From PGYU01 sp964637845 (lineage in GTDB: Bacteria; Bacteroidota; Ignavibacteria; Kapaibacteriales; UBA2268): DNA of 28,589 nt. The notes beneath the pieces were generated by a model. That model had not been told where the DNA came from, ran no database searches, and saw only the letters and a program-made list of their open reading frames with translations. Shown here piece after piece: positions 1 to 7,613 of this stretch. Location of the stretch: positions 1 to 28,589 of the forward strand of contig CAZWXI010000030.1 of the NCBI GenBank assembly GCA_964637845.1, given 5' to 3'. The position numbers were made by a program, and so were the translations under genes. Every line of letters begins with the position of its first letter. Within the stretch, counting starts at the first letter, position 1.

Positions 1-81
1 TTATATTTTCCCCTTATTTTTGCAAAAAAAGGATAGCGCGTAGCCTTCAAAAAAAACACGTTCATATCGCCCTGAGCCATC

Positions 82-167
82 GCCCCGCCACGAGATCGGG
101 AGCGGGGGCAATTGGACTTGTCCAGGAAATGCAATCACCTCACCCCGACCCTCTCCAAAGGAGAGGG
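82..167. repeat. Two GC-rich hairpins, intergenic repeat element
   Basis: Two palindromes lie close together in an otherwise AT-rich area. The first pairs GCCCCGC (82-88) with GCGGGGGC (102-109). The second is a perfect 8-bp stem, CCCTCTCC (149-156) and GGAGAGGG (160-167), with an AAA loop. The second, with its preceding CACCTCACCCCGA context, resembles a short intergenic repeat I remember from many bacterial genomes, where it can be misread as HLTPTLSKGEG. It directly abuts the orphan sorting-domain tail at 175. Being a dispersed repeat is inferred, since only one copy is in this window. Confidence 0.55.
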
Positions 168-174
168 AGTAAGA

Positions 175-255
175 ATTGATGTGTCGCAACTGCCTCCGGG
201 CGCCTATTTAGTGCGGGTTGGTAATCGGGTGGAGAAGTTTATGAAATGGTACTAG
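175..255 (+). pseudogene. Orphan 3' tail of a T9SS sorting domain
   Basis: The plus strand reads IDVSQLPPGAYLVRVG followed by NRVEKFMKWY and a stop at 253-255. This is the last strand pair of a type A T9SS C-terminal sorting domain (compare LPPGIYFITIRVG at the end of the protein at 1483..3828). The upstream half, including the usual YPNP motif, is missing. The open frame continues upstream only to a stop at 73-75, through the GC-rich repeat, which does not look like protein-coding sequence. It is best read as the remnant of a secreted-protein gene whose body was lost or replaced by the repeat element. Confidence 0.6.
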
Positions 256-258
256 GAG

Positions 259-272
259 CACAGCTTGCTGTG
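259..272. repeat. Small hairpin after the sorting-domain tail
   Basis: CACAG and CTGTG (259-263, 268-272) pair around a CTTG loop just after the stop of the sorting-domain remnant. No T-run follows, so it is not a convincing intrinsic terminator. Confidence 0.35.
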
Positions 273-312
273 TCCAAGCAAGGAGAGAAATTTGTATAAT
301 GGTGAAAAAAAA

Positions 313-343
313 TTTGCATCATCCAAAAATTTTATTATCTTTG
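313..343 (+). promoter_or_regulatory. Bacteroidota-type promoter
   Basis: TTTG at 313-316, a 19-bp spacer, then TATCTTTG at 336-343 match the Bacteroidota consensus TTTG-N19-TAnnTTTG exactly. Transcription would begin near 350. It would read through the octamer array and the hairpins at 598..666 towards the gene at 750, giving a leader of about 400 nt, unless a closer promoter exists that I did not find. Confidence 0.55.
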
Positions 344-434
344 CGATAAGTGTGTTTGCATTTTTATAAAATGTATTGACATGACGAAAGAAGACAACAT
401 AGCAGACCGGACAAAGTACACGAAAGTGGAGTTG

Positions 435-480
435 TGGAACTATGGAACTATGGAACTATGGAACTATGGAACTATGGAAA
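435..480. repeat. Tandem octamer array (TGGAACTA)n
   Basis: Five perfect copies of TGGAACTA run from 435 to 474, followed by a partial copy TGGAAA. No reading frame through the octamer contains a stop, because the 24-nt cycle reads TGG AAC TAT GGA ACT ATG GAA CTA. The array sits in a small open frame, 381..506 (41 codons, ATG about 30 nt after the predicted transcription start). A gain of one copy would join that ATG to the frame ending at 630 (85 residues). No Shine-Dalgarno sequence or homology supports either frame as a gene. Confidence 0.85.
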
Positions 481-597
481 GACGCACCCGCAAAGTCATA
501 TTTTAAGCACCTATACACAATTTTTTCACAACTGCCGGAGGGCGAGCCGCACCAAACAAGTTCAAACAACAAGGCTAAGTATATAAGCACAGGACAA

Positions 598-666
598 AAA
601 CTACTTACAAAGGAGCGTGATGCCGTATGAAAGTAGTTTAACTCCCGTCTCACGGGGTGTGACGGG
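598..666. repeat. Two adjacent inverted repeats, possible structured leader
   Basis: AAACTACTT (598-606) pairs with AAGTAGTTT (631-639) across a 24-nt loop. Immediately after, CCCGTCTCAC (644-653) pairs with GTGTGACGGG (657-666) with one mismatch and a GGG loop. No T-run follows, so this is not a standard terminator. The rest of 256..749 holds the promoter, the octamer array and AT-rich sequence, and I see no convincing gene in it. The pair of stems could be part of an untranslated leader of the gene at 750 or the end of a small repeat element. Confidence 0.45.
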
Positions 667-749
667 CAGTAGAATCCCCAAAATTAGATATGTTTACTGA
701 TAGTTCTTTTTAATAAAAATTTTTTAAACAAATAATAGGAGATTCTCAA

Positions 750-1418
750 ATGAAAAAAATAATGCTTTTGCTGATTCTTCCAATTTTAACTGTCATCAAA
801 TTGGAAGCACAAGAAATCTATGAATGTCCTCCGGGAGCAACATTGCAATCATTTACCGCTGTATATTATTATGGGCAATCTTTCAATTGTGAAATCAACG
901 TAAAATATTGTTGTTGGTGGGACAACACCACAAAAACAATTCATAAGCGAATTATGGAGTTCTCAAGCAAGGGCTATGTAGGTCCACGCGGTGGTAATTG
1001 CTTGGCTACTATCCTTGATTGGGAGCATTTTACTAATTGGTTGCTTGATGAAGTCAGTAAGCATGCCGATATTAACTGCGTGCCTGAATATCCGCCATGT
1101 GATGAGACAAACGAAGTAAATTATGTACAAGTGTCAATTTTTGGATGCCGATATATAGAAAGCGTACTAGAATATATTGGAGATGACACATACTCACTGC
1201 GATTCAGACCCTGCTACGAGACTGTTAAGTGTATAAAAGAATATGTTATCTGTTATGATTATAATCATTCACCCCCTGAATTGGTAATTTTCTTTATCAG
1301 GGAATATATTGATGGCACACCGAACTGCTCGCCAAGCTTTCCTCAAATACCCCCTCCGGGATATGACTGGAATGAGCCTTGGACTACTGAATGTTACATG
1401 AATTTTAGATGCAATTAA
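750..1418 (+). CDS. Cysteine-rich secreted protein, unknown function
   Basis: I do not recognise this 222-residue protein. It begins with a clear signal peptide (MKKIMLLLILPILTVIKLEA, predicted cut near residue 20), so it should be exported. The mature part has 14 cysteines, including a CC pair in KYCCWW, enough for several disulphides, and is rich in Tyr and Pro. It has no T9SS sorting domain, unlike the next gene, so it is either released, periplasmic, or exported by another route. The start is supported by AGGAG at 737-741, eight bases before the ATG. It is followed 64 bases later by the secreted Asp-box protein on the same strand, with a weak hairpin between, so the two may be expressed together. 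It could belong to a lineage-specific family of surface proteins; that is a guess. Confidence 0.75.
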   Translation: MKKIMLLLILPILTVIKLEAQEIYECPPGATLQSFTAVYYYGQSFNCEINVKYCCWWDNTTKTIHKRIMEFSSKGYVGPRGGNCLATILDWEHFTNWLLDEVSKHADINCVPEYPPCDETNEVNYVQVSIFGCRYIESVLEYIGDDTYSLRFRPCYETVKCIKEYVICYDYNHSPPELVIFFIREYIDGTPNCSPSFPQIPPPGYDWNEPWTTECYMNFRCN

Positions 1419-1431
1419 TTATGTGGGCCGA

Positions 1432-1449
1432 CCGCATATTCAAATGCGG
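1432..1449 (+). terminator. Weak hairpin between the two secreted-protein genes
   Basis: CCGCAT (1432-1437) pairs with ATGCGG (1444-1449), followed by CACTCTTTATTTTTC. The T-rich tail is broken, so it would be at best a leaky terminator for the gene ending at 1418. Confidence 0.35.
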
Positions 1450-1482
1450 CACTCTTTATTTTTCAATATAAAGGATATTCAT

Positions 1483-3828
1483 ATGAAAACGAAATTAAAG
1501 TTTATCGCCATCGTGTCGTTGATAATATCGTTGTATTCGGCAAAAGCGGAGTCTCAAAAATTGTTCGACAGATTCGATGTTTACCGAGTTTCATCCGATT
1601 TCAAAGGCAGCATTTATGACGGCAAAGCCCTTCTCGTGTATGGTACGGGCGGAGTAATTTTACGCTCAACCGACTTAGGTAAGCAATGGGAGCAAATAAA
1701 TCTTGACGACAGATTCAATATCATAGGCATGGAATTAATTGACGGTATTTTATTCGGACTTACAAATTTGAATTATTTAATTAAATCCGAAAATAACGGA
1801 CAATCATGGAGAGCTTTCGAATTGGAGCCATACCATAGATTTAAACACTTGTCTTCACACAACAAACGATTAATTTGCATGACTGATACGAAAATAATTA
1901 TTTATTCAACAAATTTAGCAAAAATACATGAATACAATTTACAAACAGATACAAATCATTACGAATTCACGATTTCCGACAATACACTGTACTATCCCGC
2001 AGGAAAAGGTAAAATTCGCTCCATCAATTTGAGCAATCATCAAGAACGGCTCATAGATATGAAAAGTGCGGGCTTTTGTACTGATTGCGAATTACCCAGG
2101 AATTTATTTTCACTCGGCAAGTCAATTTATTTTAATTTAGATAACCGACTTTACAGTTATGACGGGAGCAAATTCAAAACCGCACTTTACGCCCTTGCAT
2201 ACGGAAAATATTGTGTCAATAATAATGATATATATCAAATATATAACGTATTTAATAAATCAGCAAATCTCGATTCGCTCTATTTCATCAAAGCAAATCT
2301 GGAAACAGGTTTCTTCCATCACATAAAAATAAGAGAAAACGACAGATATATAACTAATCTTAAGATAAATAACGTAAGATTTATTGATGAAAATACAGTA
2401 ATAGCGGTTGGAGCGAATAAACTAATTTACATGTCCCATGATAAGGGCGTAAATTGGAAATTAGTTTCCGTTATGCCGTTTTTGTATAACGAAAATGTGA
2501 GATTCGACAATACAAACGCAGGTAATATCACCAGTTATGGAAAATTCTATCGTACAAATAACTCTGGTATAACTTGGTTACCCCAAAGAACTTACGACTC
2601 CCGATATACACAAGGAGGTTTTCAATATGTTTGGGGTTCTTCAGGATTATGTTTTTTTTATGACAAAGATAATGGTTATTCGTGGTCAACCAAATTATAT
2701 TCAGTAAAAGAGAATATGATTTATACAAGAGATAATTGTGAGACAACCAACATTAAGGAGATGAAATTTAAATATTTAACTAGTGAACCTCTTTTGCATC
2801 TTAATTTTGAAAACGAAATGCTATTATTGCTTTCAGGTGGTTATAGATATAATCGTTATACAATATTTTTCATACTTAATTTAGAGCCGGAGGAAAAGTC
2901 TCGCTCTGTGTTGGATTCTTCACATGTAAAATTTATTGCTAAGTATAAAGATAATAAGCTCATAGGTGTCGCAGTCAAATATTCAGAACCGGATACAAAT
3001 CAGGCTGTATTTTTTAAAAATTCTTATCTTTACTTATTTGAAACAGACAAGAACATGACTTCTTTCAATGAAATTACCAAAATAGACATCAGCATTGAGA
3101 AAAGCTATTTGGATAGATATTCAATAGTTGATGATGACCTCTTTATAATGAAAGCTTACGACGAAAATCAATCCAAACATTTAAGTATATTATATCGTCT
3201 GAACTTAAGCACACTAAAATTAGACACTATATATACTTATGATACCAATTATTTATATTCCTTTTCTAATATGACTAAGATAAATAATACTTATTATTAT
3301 TCATTTTACGAATGGAATAAAACAGACCACCTGACTTATCTCATTGCAAATGAAGATTTTAAAAATAAGCCGACTGAGTGGTACGACGTCACACCTAAAG
3401 AGCGATATTCTACAGTCCGAATAAATTTATATCAAAATAATTTGTATCAAATCACCGCCTACGATTCATTAGTAGGGCATGGAGTCGTTTGGTTTAATAA
3501 GACAGACCCGGGTACATCAGTAGCGGAAACAAATACAGAGACAAGTGATTTACCTTTATATTTGTCAAGACCTTACCCACTTCCCGCACGAGAATTTGTA
3601 CAAGTAAAGCTCTTTTGGGATAAAAGCCAAAGTATCGAAAAAGCAATATTTACAGTATCAAACCTATTAGGTGAACTTGTATCCTCGGCGCATCAATTTA
3701 TTTTAAATGAAATTAACGATTATTCGGCAGAGCTTATTTGGCGCCCACCAAACCTACCGCCGGGCATATACTTTATAACCATACGTGTGGGACAAAGCAC
3801 AAAAACAATTCCAATCGTAATATCGTAA
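1483..3828 (+). CDS. Secreted Asp-box (BNR) protein with T9SS sorting domain
   Basis: This 781-residue protein is exported and probably anchored to or released from the cell surface by the type IX system. Residues 1-22 form a signal peptide. Asp-box motifs (S-x-D/N-x-G-x-x-W) are seen at about 62 (STDLGKQW), 102 (SENNGQSW), 318 (SHDKGVNW) and 358 (TNNSGITW), suggesting a beta-propeller of the sialidase/photosystem-stability-factor type. The last 90 or so residues form a type A sorting domain, with a YPLPAR motif replacing the usual YPNPA and ending in LPPGIYFITIRVG. An in-frame ATG at 1423 exists, but 1483 is preferred because AAAGGA (1471-1476) precedes it and the signal peptide starts there. 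No catalytic residues of a sialidase can be assigned, so an enzyme activity is not claimed. Confidence 0.85.
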   Translation: MKTKLKFIAIVSLIISLYSAKAESQKLFDRFDVYRVSSDFKGSIYDGKALLVYGTGGVILRSTDLGKQWEQINLDDRFNIIGMELIDGILFGLTNLNYLIKSENNGQSWRAFELEPYHRFKHLSSHNKRLICMTDTKIIIYSTNLAKIHEYNLQTDTNHYEFTISDNTLYYPAGKGKIRSINLSNHQERLIDMKSAGFCTDCELPRNLFSLGKSIYFNLDNRLYSYDGSKFKTALYALAYGKYCVNNNDIYQIYNVFNKSANLDSLYFIKANLETGFFHHIKIRENDRYITNLKINNVRFIDENTVIAVGANKLIYMSHDKGVNWKLVSVMPFLYNENVRFDNTNAGNITSYGKFYRTNNSGITWLPQRTYDSRYTQGGFQYVWGSSGLCFFYDKDNGYSWSTKLYSVKENMIYTRDNCETTNIKEMKFKYLTSEPLLHLNFENEMLLLLSGGYRYNRYTIFFILNLEPEEKSRSVLDSSHVKFIAKYKDNKLIGVAVKYSEPDTNQAVFFKNSYLYLFETDKNMTSFNEITKIDISIEKSYLDRYSIVDDDLFIMKAYDENQSKHLSILYRLNLSTLKLDTIYTYDTNYLYSFSNMTKINNTYYYSFYEWNKTDHLTYLIANEDFKNKPTEWYDVTPKERYSTVRINLYQNNLYQITAYDSLVGHGVVWFNKTDPGTSVAETNTETSDLPLYLSRPYPLPAREFVQVKLFWDKSQSIEKAIFTVSNLLGELVSSAHQFILNEINDYSAELIWRPPNLPPGIYFITIRVGQSTKTIPIVIS

Positions 3829-3835
3829 AATAAGT

Positions 3836-3857
3836 CCCCCTGCGATAGTGCGGGGGG
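3836..3857 (+). terminator. Intrinsic-type terminator after the Asp-box gene
   Basis: CCCCCTGC pairs with GCGGGGGG around a GATAGT loop, eight bases after the stop codon, followed by AATATTT. The stem has one bulged T. The U-tract is short, but the position fits termination of the gene ending at 3828. Confidence 0.6.
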
Positions 3858-3879
3858 AATATTTAACAGACAACCGTAC

Positions 3880-3901
3880 CGTCATTCTGAGCGAAGCGAA
3901 G
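3880..3901. repeat. Dispersed repeat motif GTCATTCTGAGCGAAGCGAA
   Basis: The string CGTCATTCTGAGCGAAGCGA lies in the gap between two converging genes. I recognise it from memory as a short motif found in intergenic DNA of many unrelated bacteria. Only one copy is in the window, so its repetitive nature rests on prior knowledge. The rest of 3858..3986 shows nothing I can assign. Confidence 0.5.
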
Positions 3902-3986
3902 GGAAGCGGACAACATGTACGAAATCACATTTCTTTCAAAAAAACTTCTAAGCTGCATGTATCCGTCGGCTATTCGTCGGTTGGTC

Positions 3987-4616
3987 TTAAAAATTAATCG
4001 GCAGCACGACAAATATCAGTACATCCCAAACAGCATGTGAAATTATTCCCGGGATTAAATTGCGATATTTTGCATAAACAAAACTCCAGTGGATGCCCAA
4101 CACTAATGCCGCCAACAAAAGCATGGGGTTGAGCGCCCAAACATGCACAAACGTATATAAACCGACTGCAATCATAGTGCCGTATTTGATGTCGAATCGC
4201 TGTATTAATCTCTCTTGAACAAACCCTCGCCAAAATATTTCCTCAGCAGGTGCTATGATAAATAATAATAATGCGGCTATCAGTATTGGCTCCGCTTGCG
4301 TCCTAGTTTGATATATTGCTTGAATTTGCGGTATCGTCCAATCGAAAAACTGCACAAAGAGCCATACGCCCAATCGGGATAATAAATAAAGTAAAACTGC
4401 ATGCGCAAGCCCAATCCACAAATGCTTCCACTCCAATTTGAATAGTTCACTCAATCTGTTTTTTTCGTTAATTAGCCCGAAAATAGCCAAAGATGCCGCC
4501 GCCGGAGCCATCACATACCAAAAATATTGCGTGTGTATGGTATGCGTTAGTTCTGTAAAACCCGCAAACATCAGGAACCATAATATAAACGCTGCAAGAA
4601 TTCCGATTATAAGCAT
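3987..4616 (-). CDS. CPBP family intramembrane metalloprotease
   Basis: The 209-residue protein is mostly hydrophobic, with about six membrane segments. It carries the CPBP (CAAX protease and bacteriocin-processing) signature: APAEEIFWRGF (the EExxxR motif), then FVHVWALNP and SHAVWDV, which supply the further His and Asp/Asn positions of the family. Members are membrane proteases of the Rce1 type or immunity-like proteins; the substrate here cannot be told. The start at 4616 keeps the first membrane segment (MLIIGILAAFILWF) intact. The start codon follows directly on the T-run of the hppA terminator, so the gene has no room for its own upstream signals and may depend on read-through from hppA. 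Confidence 0.85.
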   Translation of the reverse strand: MLIIGILAAFILWFLMFAGFTELTHTIHTQYFWYVMAPAAASLAIFGLINEKNRLSELFKLEWKHLWIGLAHAVLLYLLSRLGVWLFVQFFDWTIPQIQAIYQTRTQAEPILIAALLLFIIAPAEEIFWRGFVQERLIQRFDIKYGTMIAVGLYTFVHVWALNPMLLLAALVLGIHWSFVYAKYRNLIPGIISHAVWDVLIFVVLPINF

Positions 4617-4658
4617 AAAAAAAGCGTTCCAACCATTTAAAACAAGTTAGAACGCTTT
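4617..4658 (-). terminator. hppA intrinsic terminator, ending at the CPBP start codon
   Basis: On the minus strand AAAGCGTTC (4658-4650) pairs perfectly with GAACGCTTT (4629-4621) over a 20-nt loop, and four further Ts (4620-4617) extend the run to seven before the ATG at 4616. It begins 17 bases after the hppA stop codon. Confidence 0.7.
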
Positions 4659-4675
4659 GATTTAGATGATTATTG

Positions 4676-6865
4676 TTAAATCACTGTAGCCAAAACAAGT
4701 GCAACAATTGACATCAATTTAATTAGAATATTTATTGAAGGGCCCGATGTATCTTTGAACGGATCACCTACTGTATCACCGGTAACTGAGGCTTTGTGGG
4801 CTTCGCTACCTTTGTAATAGGTTACACCATTGATATTAACGCCTTCCTCGAACATTTTCTTTGCGTTATCCCATGCTCCACCTGCATTCGATTGGAATAT
4901 AGCCATTAAAACACCAACCACAGTAACCCCAGCAAGCATACCGCCTAAGGTCTCTGTTCCGAAAGTAAACCCAATAAAAATAGGTGCGATGACGGCAATC
5001 AATCCAGGGAACATCATCTCTTTTATTGATGCTTTTGTGGAAATTTCAACGCATTTGGCATACTCAGCTTTACCTTCGGCATTGTGGTAAGTAACTCTAT
5101 CTTCTTGACTCCATTCATTAATATCTTTGCCGTCATATTTTCTCATAACATCGAGAGCGGCTTTAAGTTGCGGTATTTCAAGAAATTGTCGCCTCACTTC
5201 TTGTATCATGGATTTTGCGGCACGCCCGACTGCACCCATTGCGAGCGCCGAAAATAGAAAAGGCATCAAACCACCGAAAAATAGACCGATGATAACGTTC
5301 GCTTTTGAAATATCAATAGACTTGATACCTGCGGCAGTCATATAAGCACCAAAGAGTGCAAGTGCTGTAAGTGCGGCAGAACCGATTGCGAATCCCTTGC
5401 CAATTGCGGCTGTTGAATTGCCGACAGCATCTAATTTATCGGTTCGTTGTCTGACTTCTTTCGGGAGTTCAGCCATTTCCGCGATACCACCTGCATTATC
5501 GGATATTGGTCCATAAGCATCAACCGCTAACTGAATTCCCGTTGTTGCTAACATCCCTACTGCAGCAATTGCAATTCCATAAAGATTAGCAAATTCGAAT
5601 GACACCAAAATTGCGATAATAATGAGAATAATTGGTCCTGCTGTAGAAATCATTCCCGTGCCGAGCCCCGCTATAATATTAGTAGCAGAACCCGTAAGTG
5701 ATTGTTCGGCAATTCTTCTGACGGGCGGTTTGCCTAACCCAGTATAGAATTCGGTTACTAAACCGATACCAACACCAGCTATAAGACCAACAATTGTTGA
5801 TAAAAATATTCCTAACGAAGTGATTTCTTTGGTCACGCCGTATAAAGGATCTTCGAATGTCCACGAGGACGGCAAAATCCAATTTATTATCCCAAAGGAA
5901 GCTATAATCATTAGTATTGAGGCAACAAAAGTGCCGCGGTTGAGGGCTTTTTGCGGGTCGCCGCCTTCGCTGACTTTGACGAAAAATGTACCCAAGATTG
6001 ATACCAAAATTCCAGCGCCCCCTAGCATTAATGGCAATACGATTGCACTCAATCCACCGAACGGCGTGTTCTGAAATTCAGGCAATGAATAGAACGCTAC
6101 GCCTAATACCATTGTCGCAAGTATTGAACCGACATATGATTCAAAAAGATCGGCTCCCATTCCGGCAACGTCGCCTACGTTATCGCCAACGTTGTCAGCA
6201 ATTGTTGCGGGATTCAATGGGTGGTCTTCGGGAATCCCAGCTTCCACTTTGCCGACTAAGTCGGCACCGACGTCGGCCGCTTTGGTATAAATACCACCAC
6301 CAACCCTTGCAAATAGAGCGATTGACGATGCGCCGAAGGAAAATCCGGTAAGAATGGAAATTATCTGATTTACAACGTGAACGTCGTCTAGTTTCATTAC
6401 GAAGGAATAAACAAGGAATAGAACACTTAAACCCAAAATTCCAAGCCCGACTACGACTAAACCCATAACGCTGCCCCCCGCAAAGGCAACTTTCAGAGCG
6501 CTGTTCAAACTTGTACGAGCCGCATTGGTAGTTCTTACGTTGGCATCAGTAGCTACTTTCATCCCGATATGCCCTGCCAGACCAGAACAAAGAGCACCCG
6601 CTATGAAAGAAAACGCAATTAACGGCGAGGAATCGGGAACGTTTGCCCCTTGTATAGCAAGAAGTACAGCTACGATTGCCACGAATATCAGAATTACTTT
6701 GTATTCAGCTTTCAGGAAAGCTTTGGCGCCTTCGGAAATAAATTTGGAAATGTTTTGCATTTTTTCATTCCCGGGGTCTTGTTTTTCTACCCATTTTGAC
6801 TTTATGTAAGTATAAATTAGAGCAATAATACCTGTGACGGGCACTAAGTATAGTAGTTCAACCAT
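4676..6865 (-). CDS. hppA: Membrane-bound pyrophosphatase, K+-dependent type
   Basis: This 729-residue integral membrane protein couples hydrolysis of pyrophosphate to pumping of H+ or Na+ across the inner membrane. It contains the family's pyrophosphate-binding signature DVGADLVGKVE (DX7KXE), followed by EDHPLNPATIADNVGDNVGD, and the second acidic cluster YGPISDNAGGIAEMA. The motif GNSTAAIGKGFAIGSAAL has Ala where K+-independent enzymes have Lys, which places it in the K+-dependent group; this rests on known family rules. Whether it pumps H+ or Na+ cannot be judged by eye. Length is normal. It is set apart from the upstream operon by 139 bases, where I could not find a consensus promoter, and it has its own terminator. 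Confidence 0.95.
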   Translation of the reverse strand: MVELLYLVPVTGIIALIYTYIKSKWVEKQDPGNEKMQNISKFISEGAKAFLKAEYKVILIFVAIVAVLLAIQGANVPDSSPLIAFSFIAGALCSGLAGHIGMKVATDANVRTTNAARTSLNSALKVAFAGGSVMGLVVVGLGILGLSVLFLVYSFVMKLDDVHVVNQIISILTGFSFGASSIALFARVGGGIYTKAADVGADLVGKVEAGIPEDHPLNPATIADNVGDNVGDVAGMGADLFESYVGSILATMVLGVAFYSLPEFQNTPFGGLSAIVLPLMLGGAGILVSILGTFFVKVSEGGDPQKALNRGTFVASILMIIASFGIINWILPSSWTFEDPLYGVTKEITSLGIFLSTIVGLIAGVGIGLVTEFYTGLGKPPVRRIAEQSLTGSATNIIAGLGTGMISTAGPIILIIIAILVSFEFANLYGIAIAAVGMLATTGIQLAVDAYGPISDNAGGIAEMAELPKEVRQRTDKLDAVGNSTAAIGKGFAIGSAALTALALFGAYMTAAGIKSIDISKANVIIGLFFGGLMPFLFSALAMGAVGRAAKSMIQEVRRQFLEIPQLKAALDVMRKYDGKDINEWSQEDRVTYHNAEGKAEYAKCVEISTKASIKEMMFPGLIAVIAPIFIGFTFGTETLGGMLAGVTVVGVLMAIFQSNAGGAWDNAKKMFEEGVNINGVTYYKGSEAHKASVTGDTVGDPFKDTSGPSINILIKLMSIVALVLATVI

Positions 6866-7004
6866 CTTTTTTATAATATATAATGGAACATATAACTTTC
6901 AGACTCAATCAAAACATCAATTAGACATTTGCAATTTCAATAAAACATATTGAATATGATTTTATTGTTAATTGTTGAAAATATATATCTTTAAATGTAT
7001 CTTG

Positions 7005-7613
7005 CTAATTACTCGGCTTAAAATAAACGTTGATGTGAGAATAGAGGAAATTTTGGAGTTCTTCTAATGCGTTTGCTCTGTGACTAATCTCATTTTTGAG
7101 TTCAGGCAACATTTCTGCGAAAGTTTCATGATAGCCATCGGGAATAAAAATTGCGTCATACCCAAAACCGTTGTTACCTCTTTCATTTGGAATGATTTTT
7201 CCATGCACGGTGCCATGCGAAAAATTTTTTAAATCGCCATCATATAAACAAATCACACAATGGAACCGAGCCGAAGTATCTTTCGAAAAATCTAATACAG
7301 AAATTAATTTATTGCGATTCTCTTTATCGGTGGAGCCGTCTCCGGCATATCTTGCAGAGTTTACCCCCGGAAGCCCGTTTAATTGTTCGACCTCAAGCCC
7401 TGAATCATCAGCTATGACAGGTATCCCCGCGGCTCCGAAGAACGCCTTTGCTTTGATTTCGGCATTATCCTTGAATGTGGCTCCGTTTTCTTCCGGATAA
7501 ATTTCAATGCCGATTTCTTGTGGTGTTACTAATGTTAAACCTTCTAAACACGATAATTTTTGTTTAATTTCTCTGATTTTGTAGCTATTATTTGTGGCTA
7601 TCAGTAATTCCAT
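7005..7613 (-). CDS. rdgB: Non-canonical purine NTP pyrophosphatase (XTP/dITP)
   Basis: A 202-residue Ham1/RdgB enzyme that hydrolyses dITP, XTP and related damaged purine nucleotides to monophosphate and PPi, keeping them out of DNA and RNA. Family landmarks are present in order: LLIATNNSYKIREIK at the N-terminus, FKDNAEIKAKAF, ADDSGLEVEQLNGLPGVNSA, GNNGFGYDAIFIP and SHRANAL near the C-terminus. It overlaps the end of meaB by 26 bases and is the last gene of the operon. The PPi it makes is a substrate of the nearby hppA product, though that link is only inference. Confidence 0.95.
   Translation of the reverse strand: MELLIATNNSYKIREIKQKLSCLEGLTLVTPQEIGIEIYPEENGATFKDNAEIKAKAFFGAAGIPVIADDSGLEVEQLNGLPGVNSARYAGDGSTDKENRNKLISVLDFSKDTSARFHCVICLYDGDLKNFSHGTVHGKIIPNERGNNGFGYDAIFIPDGYHETFAEMLPELKNEISHRANALEELQNFLYSHINVYFKPSN

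Noticed and set aside
435..480. Possible CRISPR array
   Set aside because: The octamer copies are directly adjacent with no spacers, and the unit is far too short.
596..640. Hammerhead-like ribozyme: AAACTAC stem, GAAA just before GTAGTTT, and a TGATG core
   Set aside because: The core reads GTGATGC instead of CTGATGA, and there is no room for stem II and no stem I, so catalysis is not credible.
610..670. Group II intron domain V-like string (GAGC...GAAAG) before the second hairpin
   Set aside because: The GAAA loop is not closed by a proper stem and the conserved lower helix is absent; no intron-encoded protein is nearby.
1423..1482. Upstream ATG for the Asp-box protein
   Set aside because: It would place 20 extra residues before a good signal peptide and covers the hairpin at 1432..1449; the ATG at 1483 has a purine-rich AAAGGA ahead of it.
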